Assembly: GCA_023053685.1 (NCBI GenBank)
Contig: JALIGW010000001.1
Coordinates: 154,463,466 to 154,527,465 of the forward strand
DNA: 64,000 nt
Source of the DNA: Diadophis punctatus similis
Taxonomy: Eukaryota > Chordata > Lepidosauria > Squamata > Dipsadidae
Reading direction: 5' to 3'
The first letter of the stretch is position 1. Each line of letters starts with the position of its first letter. Positions 12,157 through 22,880 of this stretch are shown here, piece after piece. A program made the position numbers and the translations under genes. Under the pieces are notes generated by a model that saw only the letters and a list, made by a program, of their open reading frames with translations, was not told the DNA's origin and did not search any database.

Positions 12157-12641
12157 CCAAATATATTTTTCAGAGTATAAGATGCACCGGAGTATAAGAC
12201 GCACCTCAGTTTTTGGGGAGGAAAATAGGGGGGAAAATCTACCTATCAGGTATTCATCTGGCTAGCGTCCTTAGTCTGGTCAGCTTCAGCACATTATTTT
12301 ATCCCCTGGTTAGGGCTGAAAAAAACCTTCTTCGGAGGGAGTAGCAATAAAAATAAGCCTGCAAAGACTTAGGGCTGGAAAAAACCTTCTTTGGAGGGAG
12401 TAGCAATGAAAAAATCCTGCAAGCCAGGAAGATCAATAGCACCTTGTTAGGACTGAAAAAACCTTTTTCGGAGGGAGTAGCAATGAAAACAAGCCTGCAA
12501 GCCGGGAAGAGCTGGGAAGATCATTAACACCTTGTTAGGGCTGGAAAAAAAGCTTCAAAAAAGCTACATTTGGAGTATAAGACGCAGATTTTCAACCTCT
12601 TCTAGGGGGGAAAGGTGTGTCTTATACTCCGAAAAATATGG
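12157..12641. mobile_element. Tc1/mariner-like MITE with internal tandem repeats
   Basis: The right end reads CTTATACTCCGAAAAATATG, then GTA. The left end carries its inverse: ATATTTTTCAGAGTATAAGA, then TGCACC. A TA lies at the right junction (12642-12643), while the left junction is eroded. The interior (about 12310-12560) holds four diverged tandem units, each starting TTAGGGCTGGAAAAA or similar and containing GGAGGGAGTAGCAAT (three clear cores). There is no transposase frame. Confidence 0.65.
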
Positions 12642-12643
12642 TA

Positions 12644-13011
12644 GTTGCTTGCTTGCAGCTGGGTTGACTTTCATGCCTAGGGTGGCCCTGCTGAGATTAT
12701 ATACCCCAGGCATACACTTCTGGCATTCTTTTGCTCATCCTTTTCAAAAACGCCCCCACCATGTTGAGGCAGCATAACAGGACTCAAAAGGTGTTTGTGT
12801 GCATAAAATATGTATACACACATACATAAAACACTCACACATACACACATGCAATTCTGCATATGCTGAAGGAAAAGATCTGAAGGGAGGTGAATTATTG
12901 ATTTCTTTACCAGCTGCAGTCAAATGTTGAAGCTTCATGGTTGCATTCAAGATATTTTTAAAGGTTAAGTTGCCACAACTCAATAACAAGAACTGCAGGC
13001 TGAAATTAATC
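12644..13011. other. Non-coding stretch with a CA-rich patch
   Basis: An imperfect ACACATACA-rich patch lies at 12815-12850. Nothing else was recognised. Confidence 0.45.
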
Positions 13012-13022
13012 TTAAGAATAAA

Positions 13023-13654
13023 AAGGTAAAGGCTCCTCTTGCACATACGTGCTAGTCGTTCCTGACTCTAGGAGACGGTGCTCATCTCCGTTTCTAAGCC
13101 GAAGAGCCAGTGCTGTCCGAAGACGTCTCCATGGTCATGTGGCCGGCATGATTAAACGCCGAAGGCGTACGGAAGACTGTTACCTTAATTAATTTAATTT
13201 AATTAAAAGTTCTTATAGGCCGCCCAATCCCGTAGGACTCAGGGCGGCGTACAACATGAATAAGAACAATATACATAATACATAAATTTAAAAAAACATT
13301 TCATAATTTTAAAAAGAACATTCATTCATGGGGGAATCCAATCTTCTTCACCCTGCCTGCCGGAAGTGCCATGTTTTTACGGCTTTGCGGAAGGCCAGTA
13401 GAGTGGGGATAGTCCGGCTCTCTGGGGGGAATTGGTTCCAGAGAGATGGGGCTCCCACAGAGAAGGCTCTCCCCCGTGGACCCTATTTTTCTACTTGCAT
13501 TTTTACATGCTTTCGAACTGCTAGGTTGGCAGAAGCTGGGGCAAGTAACGGGAGCTCACTCTGTTATGTGGCGCTAAGGATTCGAACCGCCGAACTGCCG
13601 ATCTTTCTGATCGACAAGCTCAGCATCTTAGCCACTGGGCCACCACGTCCCCTT
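13023..13654 (-). mobile_element. tRNA-derived SINE (minus) split by another repeat
   Basis: On the minus strand the head (about 13560-13654) has an A-box-like TGGCCCAGTGGCTAAG and a B-box-like GGCGGTTCGAATCC. The far end reads AAGGTAAAGGCTCCTCTTGC on the plus strand, which is the complement of the SINE 3' end. A direct repeat, TTAAGAATAAA (13012-13022) and TTAACAATAAA (13654-13664), differs at one base and is probably the target duplication. The body is interrupted at about 13181-13483. A fragment of the same family lies at 48416-48555. Confidence 0.78.
13181..13483. mobile_element. Dispersed repeat inserted inside the 13-kb SINE
   Basis: It carries AGGACTCAGGGCGGCGTACA, an A-rich middle, then TTTGCGGAAGGCCAGTAGAG and TTGGTTCCAGAGAGATGGGG. 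The same order of motifs, diverged, occurs at 38805-39075. I recognise it as a common reptile repeat, probably the 3' part of a non-LTR element, but cannot name the family. Confidence 0.6.
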
Positions 13655-13664
13655 TAACAATAAA

Positions 13665-14346
13665 CCACCACTAATATTCACTCAGCAGTATAACATAACA
13701 TTTATAAGGGTCTGGTCAGAGAAGCAAATGCCTACTCAACAGTGCAACCTCCTCTTGAGAAATCATCTCCATCTTGCAAGTACGCTTTAAATCAGCTGTG
13801 ATTGCTGTCAGTGCTACCCAAAAGTAATTTCTAGATGGAAGATGGGATCTTCAAGATTGTGACTGCAGGTTTATTCAGATCCTGTTATTAAAATAATCCA
13901 ACCCTAAACAAATCCGTAATCCAAATCGACCTTTTCTCTTGGAGAGCAAATGGCAAGGCAAGCAAATATTCTTGCAAAGAAGCAAAGGCAGGAAGTGAAT
14001 GAAAGTGCAATTTGTCCAAAGTTGTCTGCCCCCCTCTGTTTAAAAGGAAAAGGACATTCCTTTTTGATGCTATTTTGAATATGTTTTGAAAGGATAGTGA
14101 ATCTTCAGTGTAAAGCATATATTTGTATAAGAACATGACCTTTCAGAATCTTATCATTTCTGTAGGTCCTCAGCCACTCTGATTTGCATTGAACTTGATA
14201 TAATTTTACTGTTAAAAAAGAGCATATATTTCCATAACCTTAAACAAGTTCAGAATTCTGTCCAGCCTCAGGGCTATTGCTCCTAATCTGCAGTTCTGTA
14301 ATCGGTTACTTTCCCTAGAGATACCCAAAACAATCAGAGTGAATAC
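13665..14346. other. Non-coding stretch, nothing recognised
   Basis: An 82-codon minus-strand frame (13888-14136) has no domain that I can identify. No repeat ends were seen. Confidence 0.4.
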
Positions 14347-14354
14347 CTGTGAAG

Positions 14355-14650
14355 CAGGGGTGAAATCCTCCCGGTTTGCCCGGGCCAGTCCTTCGGCGTA
14401 TAGCCGATGGAACTGGCGGTGGTCGCGGCGCGGAGCTTCTCCCGGCCGCTTTCCCGGCCCGGCTGAACGCCGCCATTCGGGTTATTTTTTCTTCCTTCTG
14501 CGCATGCACAGAGGGAAAAATAACTCGAATGGCGGCGTTCAGCCGGGCCGGGAAAGCAGCCGGGAGAAGCTCCGCGCCGCAACCGCCGCCAGTTCCATCG
14601 GCTATACGCTGAAGGACTGGCCCAGGCGAACCGGGAGGATTTCACCCCTG
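14355..14650. mobile_element. hAT-like MITE, family B, near-perfect fold-back
   Basis: It starts CAGGGGTGAAATCCTCCCGG and ends with the complement. An exact 8-bp duplication, CTGTGAAG, flanks it (14347-14354 and 14651-14658). The arms (14355 to about 14496 and about 14510-14650) pair almost base for base. Only a short loop containing TGCGCATGCACA (14499-14510) separates them. It is very CpG-rich. The mirrored 78-105-codon frames on both strands are palindrome artefacts. Confidence 0.93.
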
Positions 14651-14785
14651 CTGTGAAGTAACAAAGACAAAAAGTGTATCAGATTTTATGCCCCCCACCC
14701 CACCCTGGTCTTGAACAGGAGAGCTTAAATGTCTTTTCTGAGCTTCTTTTCTAGAGTTAATACTTACATAGTGAGAGGTTAAATG

Positions 14786-15098
14786 CAGTGGTGAAATCCA
14801 GTTTTTTTTACTACCAGTTCTGTGGGCGTGGCTTGGTGGGCGTGGTGTGGCGTGGCTTGATGGGCATGACTTGGTGGGCATGACAGGGGAAGAATACTGC
14901 AAAATCTCCTTTCCTACCCCACTTCCGGGGAAGAATATTGCAAAATCTCCATTCGCACCCTACTCGGGGGCCAGCCAGATGTGGTATTTGGCAGTTCTCC
15001 GAACTACTCAAAATTTCTGCTACCGCTTCTCCGAACTACTCAAAATTTCCGCTACCAGTTCTCCAGAACGTGTCAGAACCTGCTGGATTTCACCCCTG
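14786..15098. mobile_element. hAT-like MITE, family B2 (two internal repeat units)
   Basis: It starts CAGTGGTGAAATCC and ends GGATTTCACCCCTG. An exact duplication, GTTAAATG, lies at 14778-14785 and 15099-15106. Inside are GTGGGCGTGG-type repeats and two tandem units of about 41-bp beginning GGGGAAGAATACTGC and GGGGAAGAATATTGC. A duplicated TCTCCGAACTACTCAAAATT follows. A related copy at 47895-48415 has eight of the 41-bp units. Confidence 0.92.
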
Positions 15099-15106
15099 GT
15101 TAAATG

Positions 15107-15671
15107 CTTTCGTGATTAGTCTTTTTTGTGATAACAACCAGATTTGGAGTTACATAATGTGCACTTAGACATGGATTCTTTTCTTGGCTTCTAAGCTATT
15201 AAATCAGTAACACTTCATTAAATACTGTAAATATCTATATATCTAGAAAACCATTTTAACTGGCTTTGTTGCTTTTAGGATGAGTGATTTTGAAACTGGA
15301 AGTTGAAGCTCTCTGTTCCTTGCATTTGAGTTAATGGAATTGCTTGTGTTGGTAGTTAGCAAACTGTAGCAGTTAGGGATTCATATTCTTTTTTTGGTGT
15401 TACTATCTGAACTATGTGAAAATGCACAACATTGGGTAAAAAGAACAAGAATGCACAAAAGAGAAGATAGCTCTTTTCAGTTTTCTCGGAGCTTCCAGAC
15501 CACAGAGAACGAGATTTGTAAACAGCCTGCGTGGAACTCACAAAGCACTCAAAAAGGATTGCTGTGGGATCCCCCAAAATAACTTAGTTCTAGTAGTTGC
15601 CTAGAATTTGCTGTAGGTTTTGGAGGTAATTGAAGCTGTTCCAGGCCTCTAGTTACCAACCAATAATTTTA
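15107..15671. other. Non-coding stretch, nothing recognised
   Basis: Two overlapping frames of 62-73 codons on opposite strands (15356-15582) show no recognisable features. Confidence 0.4.
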
Positions 15672-15679
15672 CATACTGG

Positions 15680-16067
15680 TAGGGGTGGGTTCCACTTACC
15701 TTCACCACCGGTTTGCATTGCAACATTTCGCTCATGCACGCGTGCGTCCCCTCATGCAATTCTTCTTCCGTGCATACTCAGTGGCTAGAATCAGCCTGAA
15801 ACACAGCTGAGGAGCTGATCAGCTGTGCTTCGGGAAAAGAAATAAAGGTAAGTATAAACCCGGGGGTGGGTGGGATGGCCCTTTTTCAAGCTGCAGCAGA
15901 GGAAACAACTTCAAAACAGTAAAAAAAAAGAAAAAATTCTGAAAAAAAGATGGCGGCGCCCATGGACTGGCATCGACCGAACCGGATCCGTGATGCCATC
16001 GTGATGCCACCAGTGGGTCGCTACCGGTTTGGGCAATCCAGTCCGAACCAGCAGGAACCCACCCCTG
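15680..16067. mobile_element. hAT-like MITE, family C (long type with YY1-like core)
   Basis: It starts TAGGGGTGGGTTCC (first base mutated from C) and ends GGAACCCACCCCTG. An exact duplication, CATACTGG, lies at 15672-15679 and 16068-16075. Toward the right end are AAGATGGCGGC (15947-15957) and GACCGAACCGGATCC. It shares this 3' half with the copy at 18415-18774. Confidence 0.92.
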
Positions 16068-16075
16068 CATACTGG

Positions 16076-17012
16076 GGAGAAATGTCACTTCACTGTTTGA
16101 AAAGTCAATAAATTGCATCAGCAAAATCTCCAATCTACCAATTTCCTAAGGGTACTGTTAGAGTATGATCATAGAAAATGATCTTTCCTCAGTACAGATA
16201 TTTTACTTTTATTCAATCTACTGGAATGTTGTTCCATTGCATTATGCAAAAAGAAAAAAAATGCATTCACAAACTTTGCATTCACAAAAATGCATTCACA
16301 AATCCTATTTTCTCTGTGGGACTCAGAAGTACCTGGTAGAGAGTCCTTTTTGTGTGGGGGTGGAGTTAAAGTTGGGGGGGGGGTTAAAGTATGAATTCTG
16401 AAAGGATCAAAATGAGACCTTATGTAGATTTCAGATGTTAGTCACTAATATTTTAAATTTTATTCTACATTGATAGTTTCAATCTTCATCAATGAAAGAT
16501 GACATGATTCTGTTCATTTATTAAGGGAAGGGAACATTGCTACGTTTATTTCACATTGCTTCTTTTATTTCAGAAAATGGTTGTGACAAGTAAATCTATG
16601 AAACTGAAGAAGGTTTTTAGTCCTAATCGTTTTCCAGCATTTTGATACAAAAAAAGTAGAAGAGTTTTCACTGCCGGTTTATTGGAAACATGTAATGAGT
16701 TTTTATTTCCACTTAGGTACCTGAGTGGTAAGGACTCTGCTATGTGTTCTAGTGATAGACCTGTTGGTTATTAAGATTTTCATAGATGCTTTGACCTGTG
16801 GTTTCTAACCTGCTCTTCTGAATTTTGTCCTGCCTATATCAGGCCACACATGTATACATGGCCATCTTCCTTCTGAGAATGTTACATTTTTAATAAATGG
16901 TATTGCTCTAACTTGAAAAGTGACAGGACACAGCAACTATAATTTCTTTGAATGTTCATGTGGTTGCTTATAAGTTTTTGAAGAGAGTTTTGATTTATTT
17001 GGATATCCCCAA

Positions 17013-17014
<2 letters not shown>
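16076..17014. other. AT-rich non-coding stretch, nothing recognised
   Basis: It contains three short repeats of ATGCATTCACAAA at 16259-16302 and a G run at 16373-16383. No gene was seen. Confidence 0.45.

Positions 17015-17072
<58 letters not shown>
17015..17072. repeat. (GT)n microsatellite, about 29 units
   Basis: Uninterrupted GT dinucleotides run from 17015 to 17072. Confidence 0.97.
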
Positions 17073-17074
<2 letters not shown>

Positions 17075-17250
17075 ATATTGATACAGTTTACTCAACTCCT
17101 AAATTATGAGTGTTTATTATGTGACCTTTCCTTGATTAAATTTATACTGAGTACATATCATGCATGGCTTTTGTTTCTGTTTTTAATATAGCTTAGAATG
17201 GTATTTTGCAAGTAAAAAATGGATGTTCAACAAACATTAATAAAAATGCA

Positions 17251-17470
17251 AGAGTTTGGTGTAATGACAAAGACACCAGGAAAGAAACTGGGGGACTGTG
17301 AGTTGTAGTCCCTCCCACAATGCCAGAAGGGTAAACTTGAGCCAATCACTCTCTCTCTCTCTCTCTCTCTCTCAGTCCCAGGAAGGAGGCAATGGCAAAC
17401 CATTTCTAATATCTTGCCAGGAAAACTGCAGGGATTTATTCAAGCAGCTGCCACGAAGGCACCCCTAACA
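17251..17470 (+). mobile_element. tRNA-derived SINE with BovB-like tail (Sauria/Squam type)
   Basis: The head AGTTTGGTGTAATGACAAAG is A-box-like. GACTGTGAGTTGTAGTCCC is a degraded B box. The 3' part CTTGCCAGGAAAACTGCAGG resembles the BovB-derived tail of squamate SINEs. A (CT)n tract at about 17350-17373 expands the internal CACTCTCTCTCAG motif. Related copies lie at 21216-21440, 26041-26228, 55690-55840 and 57629-57845. Confidence 0.75.
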
Positions 17471-18289
17471 TGAGGGGAGAGCATAAGCTTCTCTATATTT
17501 AGATATAAAGTGTTTTTTTTTAAAGAAGCCAATTTCAGGCATATTGAATATAAATTTCCTCTCCTGATAAACCAGAGCATTACTGCTTAAAATAATATGC
17601 AATTAGTCTCCCATGTTCTTAAAAATGAGATTAATACAATCTGGCTACCTCAGAGAACAATGACCCCCCTAGTTCTTGTCTATCCCTAATTAAGCAGTTT
17701 TTACTTATTATATATTTAGCCATTTTAAAATGACTTCAGTTAACTTACTGGTTTAGCATTATTGTGCAATATTAGTATTATATTGTGCATTTCTTTGTGA
17801 ATTCTTCTGAGGGCAATATAGGTAAATAAAATGAGGTATAGAAATAAAACCTGGTTTCCTAAGGAAATACATGGCCCAAACCTGCAAGAAAAGAGTCCAA
17901 GTATCATTTTTGGAAACAAATAATCTCTTTTTCACAAGCTCTTGAACTTGTGAACTTAAGAGGAGTACTGATCAATAAAACTATCTTTTCTGCCCAGTGG
18001 AGCATGACATGAGAACATACAGTAGGAGAAGGTCTCCTGGAGCAAGCCGACATCTTCTCTGATACAGTTTTCTATCACCTATTGATCAAGCAAATGTGTT
18101 TGTGAGACTACACATAAGTTCCCTAATTATTGCTATTTAAACCATGCTGTCTGTCATTCTGGAGATAACATACAGCCATTAAGAAAAGCAAGTACTGATA
18201 TCTGTTCTCCATAAATGTCTACTCTCTTTTTAAAACCATCCGAATTAGGCACTTGGTTGAATATAACCCAACTTAATTTCTTCCAGATT
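17471..18289. other. AT-rich non-coding stretch, nothing recognised
   Basis: No frames over 60 codons and no repeat ends were seen. Confidence 0.45.
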
Positions 18290-19476
18290 CATTGGTCCGC
18301 AAGTCCAAAAAGATCTTAACAGACATGAACAATGGGCCCTATCCACCAACATGGAATTCAGTGTGGAGAAAAGTAAGGTTTTACACCTAGGCAGGAAAAA
18401 CCAAAGAATCAAGTCAGGGGTGGGTTCTAATTTACCTCACTGCCAGTTCACTTCCTCCCGCACCGCATGGCCGCGCCTCGTGGGCATGCGCCTGTGCATG
18501 TGCAGTGGCAAAAAATCCCAAAAAATTCCGAAAAAAGCCAAAAATAAGATGGCGACGCATGCGCAGTGCCGAAAACTTGGCTTCTGTGCATGCGCAGAAG
18601 AAAAAAAACAGAAAAAAATAAAGAAATCAGAAAAAAAATCGGATTTTTTAAAAAAGATGGCGGCGCCCACGGACCGGCACCAACTGAACCGGGTCCATGA
18701 CATCATCATGATGCCACCAGCGGTTTGCTACTGGTTCGGGCAAACCGGTCCGAACCGGGAGGAACCCACCTCTGATACAAGTATATATTAGGCAAAACCT
18801 GGCTCAAAACAGTAACTGTGACAGGGATCTTGAAGTCCTAGTGGACAATCATTTAAACATGAGCCAGCAGTGTGTGGCAACAGCTAAACAAGCTAATATA
18901 ATCCTTGGTTGTATAAATAGAGGCATAGAATCAAAATCATGTGAAGCCTTTATAAATCCTTAGTAAGACCACACCTGGAATACTGCATCCAGTTTTGGTC
19001 ACCAGATTACAAAAAAAAAAGATGTTGAAACTTTGGAAAAAGTACAAAGAAGAGCAATTAAGATGATTAAGGGCCTGGAGACAAAGACATACGGAGAAGG
19101 GTTGCAGGATTTGGGTATGGCCATTCTAGAGAAAAGAAGGACTAGGGTGACATGATAGCAGTATTCCAGTATTTGAGGGTTTGCCACAAAGAAGAGGGGG
19201 TCAATTTATTTTCCAAAGCATCAGAAGGCAAGACAAGAAACAATGGATAGAAACTAATCAAGGAGAGAAGCAACCTGGAATTAAGGAGAAACTTCTTAAC
19301 ACTGAGAACAATTAACCAGTGGAACAGCTTGCCTTCAGAAGTTGTAAGTGCTTCATCACTGGAGGTTTTTAAGAAAAGACTGGACAATCACCTATCTGAA
19401 ATGGTGTAGGATCCCCTGCTTGAGCAGGGGGTTGGACTAGAAGACCTCCTAGGTCCCTTCCAGCTCTATTCTGATT
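18290..19476 (+). pseudogene. CR1 LINE, 5'-truncated 3' part, interrupted by a MITE
   Basis: Before the MITE the plus strand encodes a C-terminal CR1 reverse transcriptase stretch, including WALSTNMEFSVEKSKVLHLG (about 18330-18390). After it, VRPHLEYCIQFWSPDY is readable at about 18965-19012. The 3' end is diagnostic: GAGCAGGGGGTTGGACTAGA, then AGGTCCCTTCCAGCTCTATT, ending ATTCTGATTGAC near 19476. Frame breaks occur, so it is inactive. The 360-bp hAT MITE at 18415-18774 sits inside it. Confidence 0.85.
18415..18774. mobile_element. hAT-like MITE, family C, nested in CR1
   Basis: It starts CAGGGGTGGGTTCTAATTTA and ends GGAGGAACCCACCTCTG. The flanks AATCAAGT and ATACAAGT agree at 6 of 8 bases. 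The interior holds AAGATGGCGAC (18546-18556), GCATGCGCA motifs at about 18557 and 18588, and AAGATGGCGGC (18654-18664). The 146-codon plus-strand frame at 18351-18791 is CR1 coding sequence running into this element, so it is not a gene. Confidence 0.9.
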
Positions 19477-19605
19477 GACTGAAGTCTCAGAGTTCCTAGT
19501 CAGTATATCTGGTAATCATGTTGGCAGTACTGACTTGGTTCAAGATGTGTGATGTTCCCAAATGGGCATGGATTGAAATCTCCTTATGAAGCCAAGAGGA
19601 TGCTA

Positions 19606-19740
19606 CCCTGTTTCTCTCAAAATATGACATCCCCTGATAATAAGCCCAATCAGGCTTTTGAGTGCATGGCAATAAGGCCAAGCGCTTATTTCAGGGTTCA
19701 AAAAAATATAAGACAGGGTCTTATTTTCGGGAAAACACGG
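19606..19740. mobile_element. 135-bp mariner-like MITE
   Basis: TA dinucleotides flank it (19604-19605 and 19741-19742). The right end GTCTTATTTTCGGGAAAACA pairs with the eroded left end CCCTGTTTCTCTCAAAATAT. The interior AATAAGCCCAATCAGGCTTT matches the copy at 26542-26675 in opposite orientation. There is no coding capacity. Confidence 0.85.
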
Positions 19741-19742
19741 TA

Positions 19743-21215
19743 TCTGAAAGCACTAATTGTGTTTCCAACCCCAAAACCTCTCTCTAAACAATGAAAGTAA
19801 AAGGGATGTTAATGTCTGTATTGGCTTTTTCTAGCTCTGGGGGAATTTGCATAGGGGAAGTATTAATAGTAATGATAAGAGAAAAAACATAGATAAAATC
19901 TTAATAAATATCTTCAGGATGAATATTTGAAGATAATGGGGAAAATGTGTGAGGAGAACTATTGTTTGTTGTTAACTTGAAATCTTACTGTAACACAAAT
20001 AATTATGTTCTGATCCCAAAGGATTTGTGTTTATAATTATGACTCTTAGAAAAATATTTTAAATTGGGATGGCTCCTTCCCTCATTAGTTACAGAAATAT
20101 TTTTGTTTTAGCCATAGATGCCTTGTGGAGAAAAAGAACACTCTGTCCACAATTTGGACTATGTACAGCAGTAATTCCTGGCATTTCTTCTCTGAAAAAA
20201 ACTGTTCAAATCTAGTTTGTTTAATAGTGAATTTGCTCATGTGGAAAAAGCCTGCTGGCTAAAGAATTATTTCCTAAATAACATTAGTGAATAAAATACA
20301 CTCTCACCGGTTTCAGAGGTCTTGAGAAAGCAGTTGAATGAGAGGTCAATGCTGCATTGTATACTGCCAACAAGTGATTGCTTTAGTATTTTAAACTAAA
20401 TACTGTGTATGTTTGGAGAAAGAATCTCAACATTTAAGTGTATTCCTGTGGAGCTAAAAAATGTTTTCTTTGAAAACGCACAGAGAGGTATTGAAATTGT
20501 GTGACGTTTCTGTAAAACTTCCTCATTAAATGAGACTTTGTATTTTCTTCCTTTAGGATGACTGTCGTATTAGTATGAGGAGGAAACATTTCTATATACC
20601 TTCTAATCATAACATTCTGGCATACATTTACGCCTTGGTTCTGTTTACTAGGAGTTATTTTCTTTATCACTGCTGAATCTGAACCTGAAAAATAAAAGGA
20701 GATATGATCTCTCTCTTGGGATTCAATATAATTTCTGGAAGTTACAGTATGTGTGATTCTTTGAATTTAGTCCTGTATTTAGATGCATCATCCTCTTTTC
20801 AGTTTTGAGGAAGGCCAGCAATTGTGAGATATCCCTCCCATACAGCCACAAGCGATTAAGTGTTTGGTGAAGTTTCAGATTGTGCATATTGTTTCACTGC
20901 TAAACCACAGAAGAGTGAAAAAAGGAAAAGGAGGGTGGGGGAGCCAATTTCACTGACTAATTTATCTCCTCCTGTTCAGGAAGTGAGGAAATCTGAAATG
21001 AGACCACTTCCATATTTTAATAATGCAATTTCTGAGAAAGGAGATTCATTGTAACACTTGAAACATTTTGCCATTCTCCCAAGAAGCATCTTATAAACAG
21101 CAAGCATGTATGGAGGAAATATTCTGACTCTGAATTTTTTTTTAATTGAAAGAGGAAGCAAAGGTGTTAATGGAAGAGAAGCCAAGGCAAAGCTTTAACT
21201 TGCTGAAGTTACTGG
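19743..21215. other. AT-rich non-coding stretch, nothing recognised
   Basis: Small frames at 20434-20670 (minus) and 20860-21054 (plus) have no identifiable domain. Confidence 0.45.
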
Positions 21216-21440
21216 TTTATTTATTGCATTTTAAACCTCAGCTTTTCTTGGAGAGCTTCGGGCAATTTACTCAAGAGTCTCTCTTGATTTCCCCACCCCC
21301 ACTCTTATAACAGCCCTGCAAAATCGATTGGGCTGATAAGAATGATGAGTGCAGTGTCATCCAATGAGCTGCAGGTCAAATAGAGACTTGAACATGAATC
21401 TCTTGTGTCCAGATCCTTCAAGTTAACACTTATTCTACCC
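21216..21440 (-). mobile_element. Degraded Sauria/Squam-type SINE, minus orientation
   Basis: The series TTTATTTATTGCATTTTAAA, CAGCCCTGCAAAATCGATTG, GGGCTGATAAGAATG and ACTTGAACATGAATCTCTTG follows the order of the 3' half and B-box region of squamate tRNA-derived SINEs read on the minus strand. It is strongly diverged, and the ends are approximate. Confidence 0.5.
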
Positions 21441-21444
21441 AGAG

Positions 21445-22740
21445 TCTCACGTAAACCTCTGTTTCCTGGTTTACCTTCCCTGCTAGTATACTGTATTTCA
21501 TTAGATATTTGCCACATAGTCCCCATGTCTTTTCAGAGGAGAAAAACAAAATGGTGGGCATGTGAAATGCAATCCCTATTCATATTCTGGGCATTGTTAT
21601 GGGAATTGACTCCCCCCCCCCACAAGTAAGAGTATTCACAAAGTTTCACCTATGTCTATTACTTCTAAAATAGTTGGGGACCACTGGTTTTGGGAGATAA
21701 CTAGATTTGTTTTAATTTAGCATGACTAGTTCGATTGAACTTAGTTCGCAACCAAACTCGGTGAGGATATGCACCTGTTTGGATGAGTGTATGATGTTGC
21801 AGCCCTTTCCTAATCCTTGAGCCATGGTGGCATTTCATAGCTGATCTGAACTCTCAGGATAGCCATGAACTCTTTTGTCACCAGAAAGATATCGATGATC
21901 CTGTCATTTTTTTGGAAAACAATTTTTCATGTGGTAATGGGAATTCTAGAGACAGTGCAGATTGTAATTATTTGACTACTTTTCTGTTTTCTGCCAGTTT
22001 TCATTTTCTTTCTGAGTGTACCTGTGGAAAGGGGCTCTAATAAGATTGCTCAAGAGACTGGGATTATGAGACAGGAATATTGGGAGTTTAAATACTAGAT
22101 TCATTTGTGTCATGAAAATTTCCCACATAAAACTTCCTAATTTCTCCCACAAAAATACAAAGCAAGCGCTCTCATCTCCCAAATTACTGGGGGGGGGGTG
22201 TTTATAAAGGTAATCCATAATAAAAGGGAGGATAAGGTCTCTGAATTTAATTTAAATTAATTTATTTCATTTCTGATGGTAATTATCCTTGCTTCAGGAA
22301 TCAAATAACTATCTTCCTTCAGATATTAAAGGCCAACATGTTCTTCATTTGATATCGCTGAAATTGAATTACCATTATTTTCTTCTAACTTAGTTTTGTG
22401 CATCCTCCATCCTTCTTCCAAGATTGTTTCTCCCCACCCACCCACCCCGATTAGCTATAGAATATACAGTGCTGTGTGGCACATTGTACAGAAGATGCTG
22501 TAAAAATGGTTTATGATTTTAGAGCAAAGGGAATTATGTGCAATGGTGGCAGTGAAGGGAGGTTGATTCATTTTGCTAAATGAGCAATGGGCTCTGATAA
22601 ATGAACTGTCAGCAGTGGGTGGTGATTTATTTATTTAAGATCACTGAACTTTTCATAGAACTGTTGGCTACAGTTCTGTATTTTTACTTGAGTATACTTT
22701 TATAGAAATATATATTTCCTTACCTGCCTGCCTGCTGATC
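21445..22740. other. Non-coding stretch, nothing recognised
   Basis: It contains homopolymer runs of C (21612-21620) and G (22190-22198). No gene or transposon was identified. Confidence 0.45.
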
Positions 22741-22744
22741 TATA

Positions 22745-22781
22745 GGATGGATGGATGGATGGATGGATGGATGGATGGATG

Positions 22782-22880
<99 letters not shown>
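22745..22880. repeat. Compound (GGAT)n-(AGAT)n microsatellite
   Basis: About ten GGAT units (22745-22783) are followed by about 24 perfect ATAG/AGAT units to 22880. Frames reading LSIY or SIHP repeats on the minus strand are artefacts. GATA tetranucleotide arrays are abundant in snake genomes. Confidence 0.97.

Noticed and set aside
18351..18791. 146-codon plus-strand frame
   Set aside because: The first codons are CR1 reverse transcriptase and the rest is an inserted hAT MITE.
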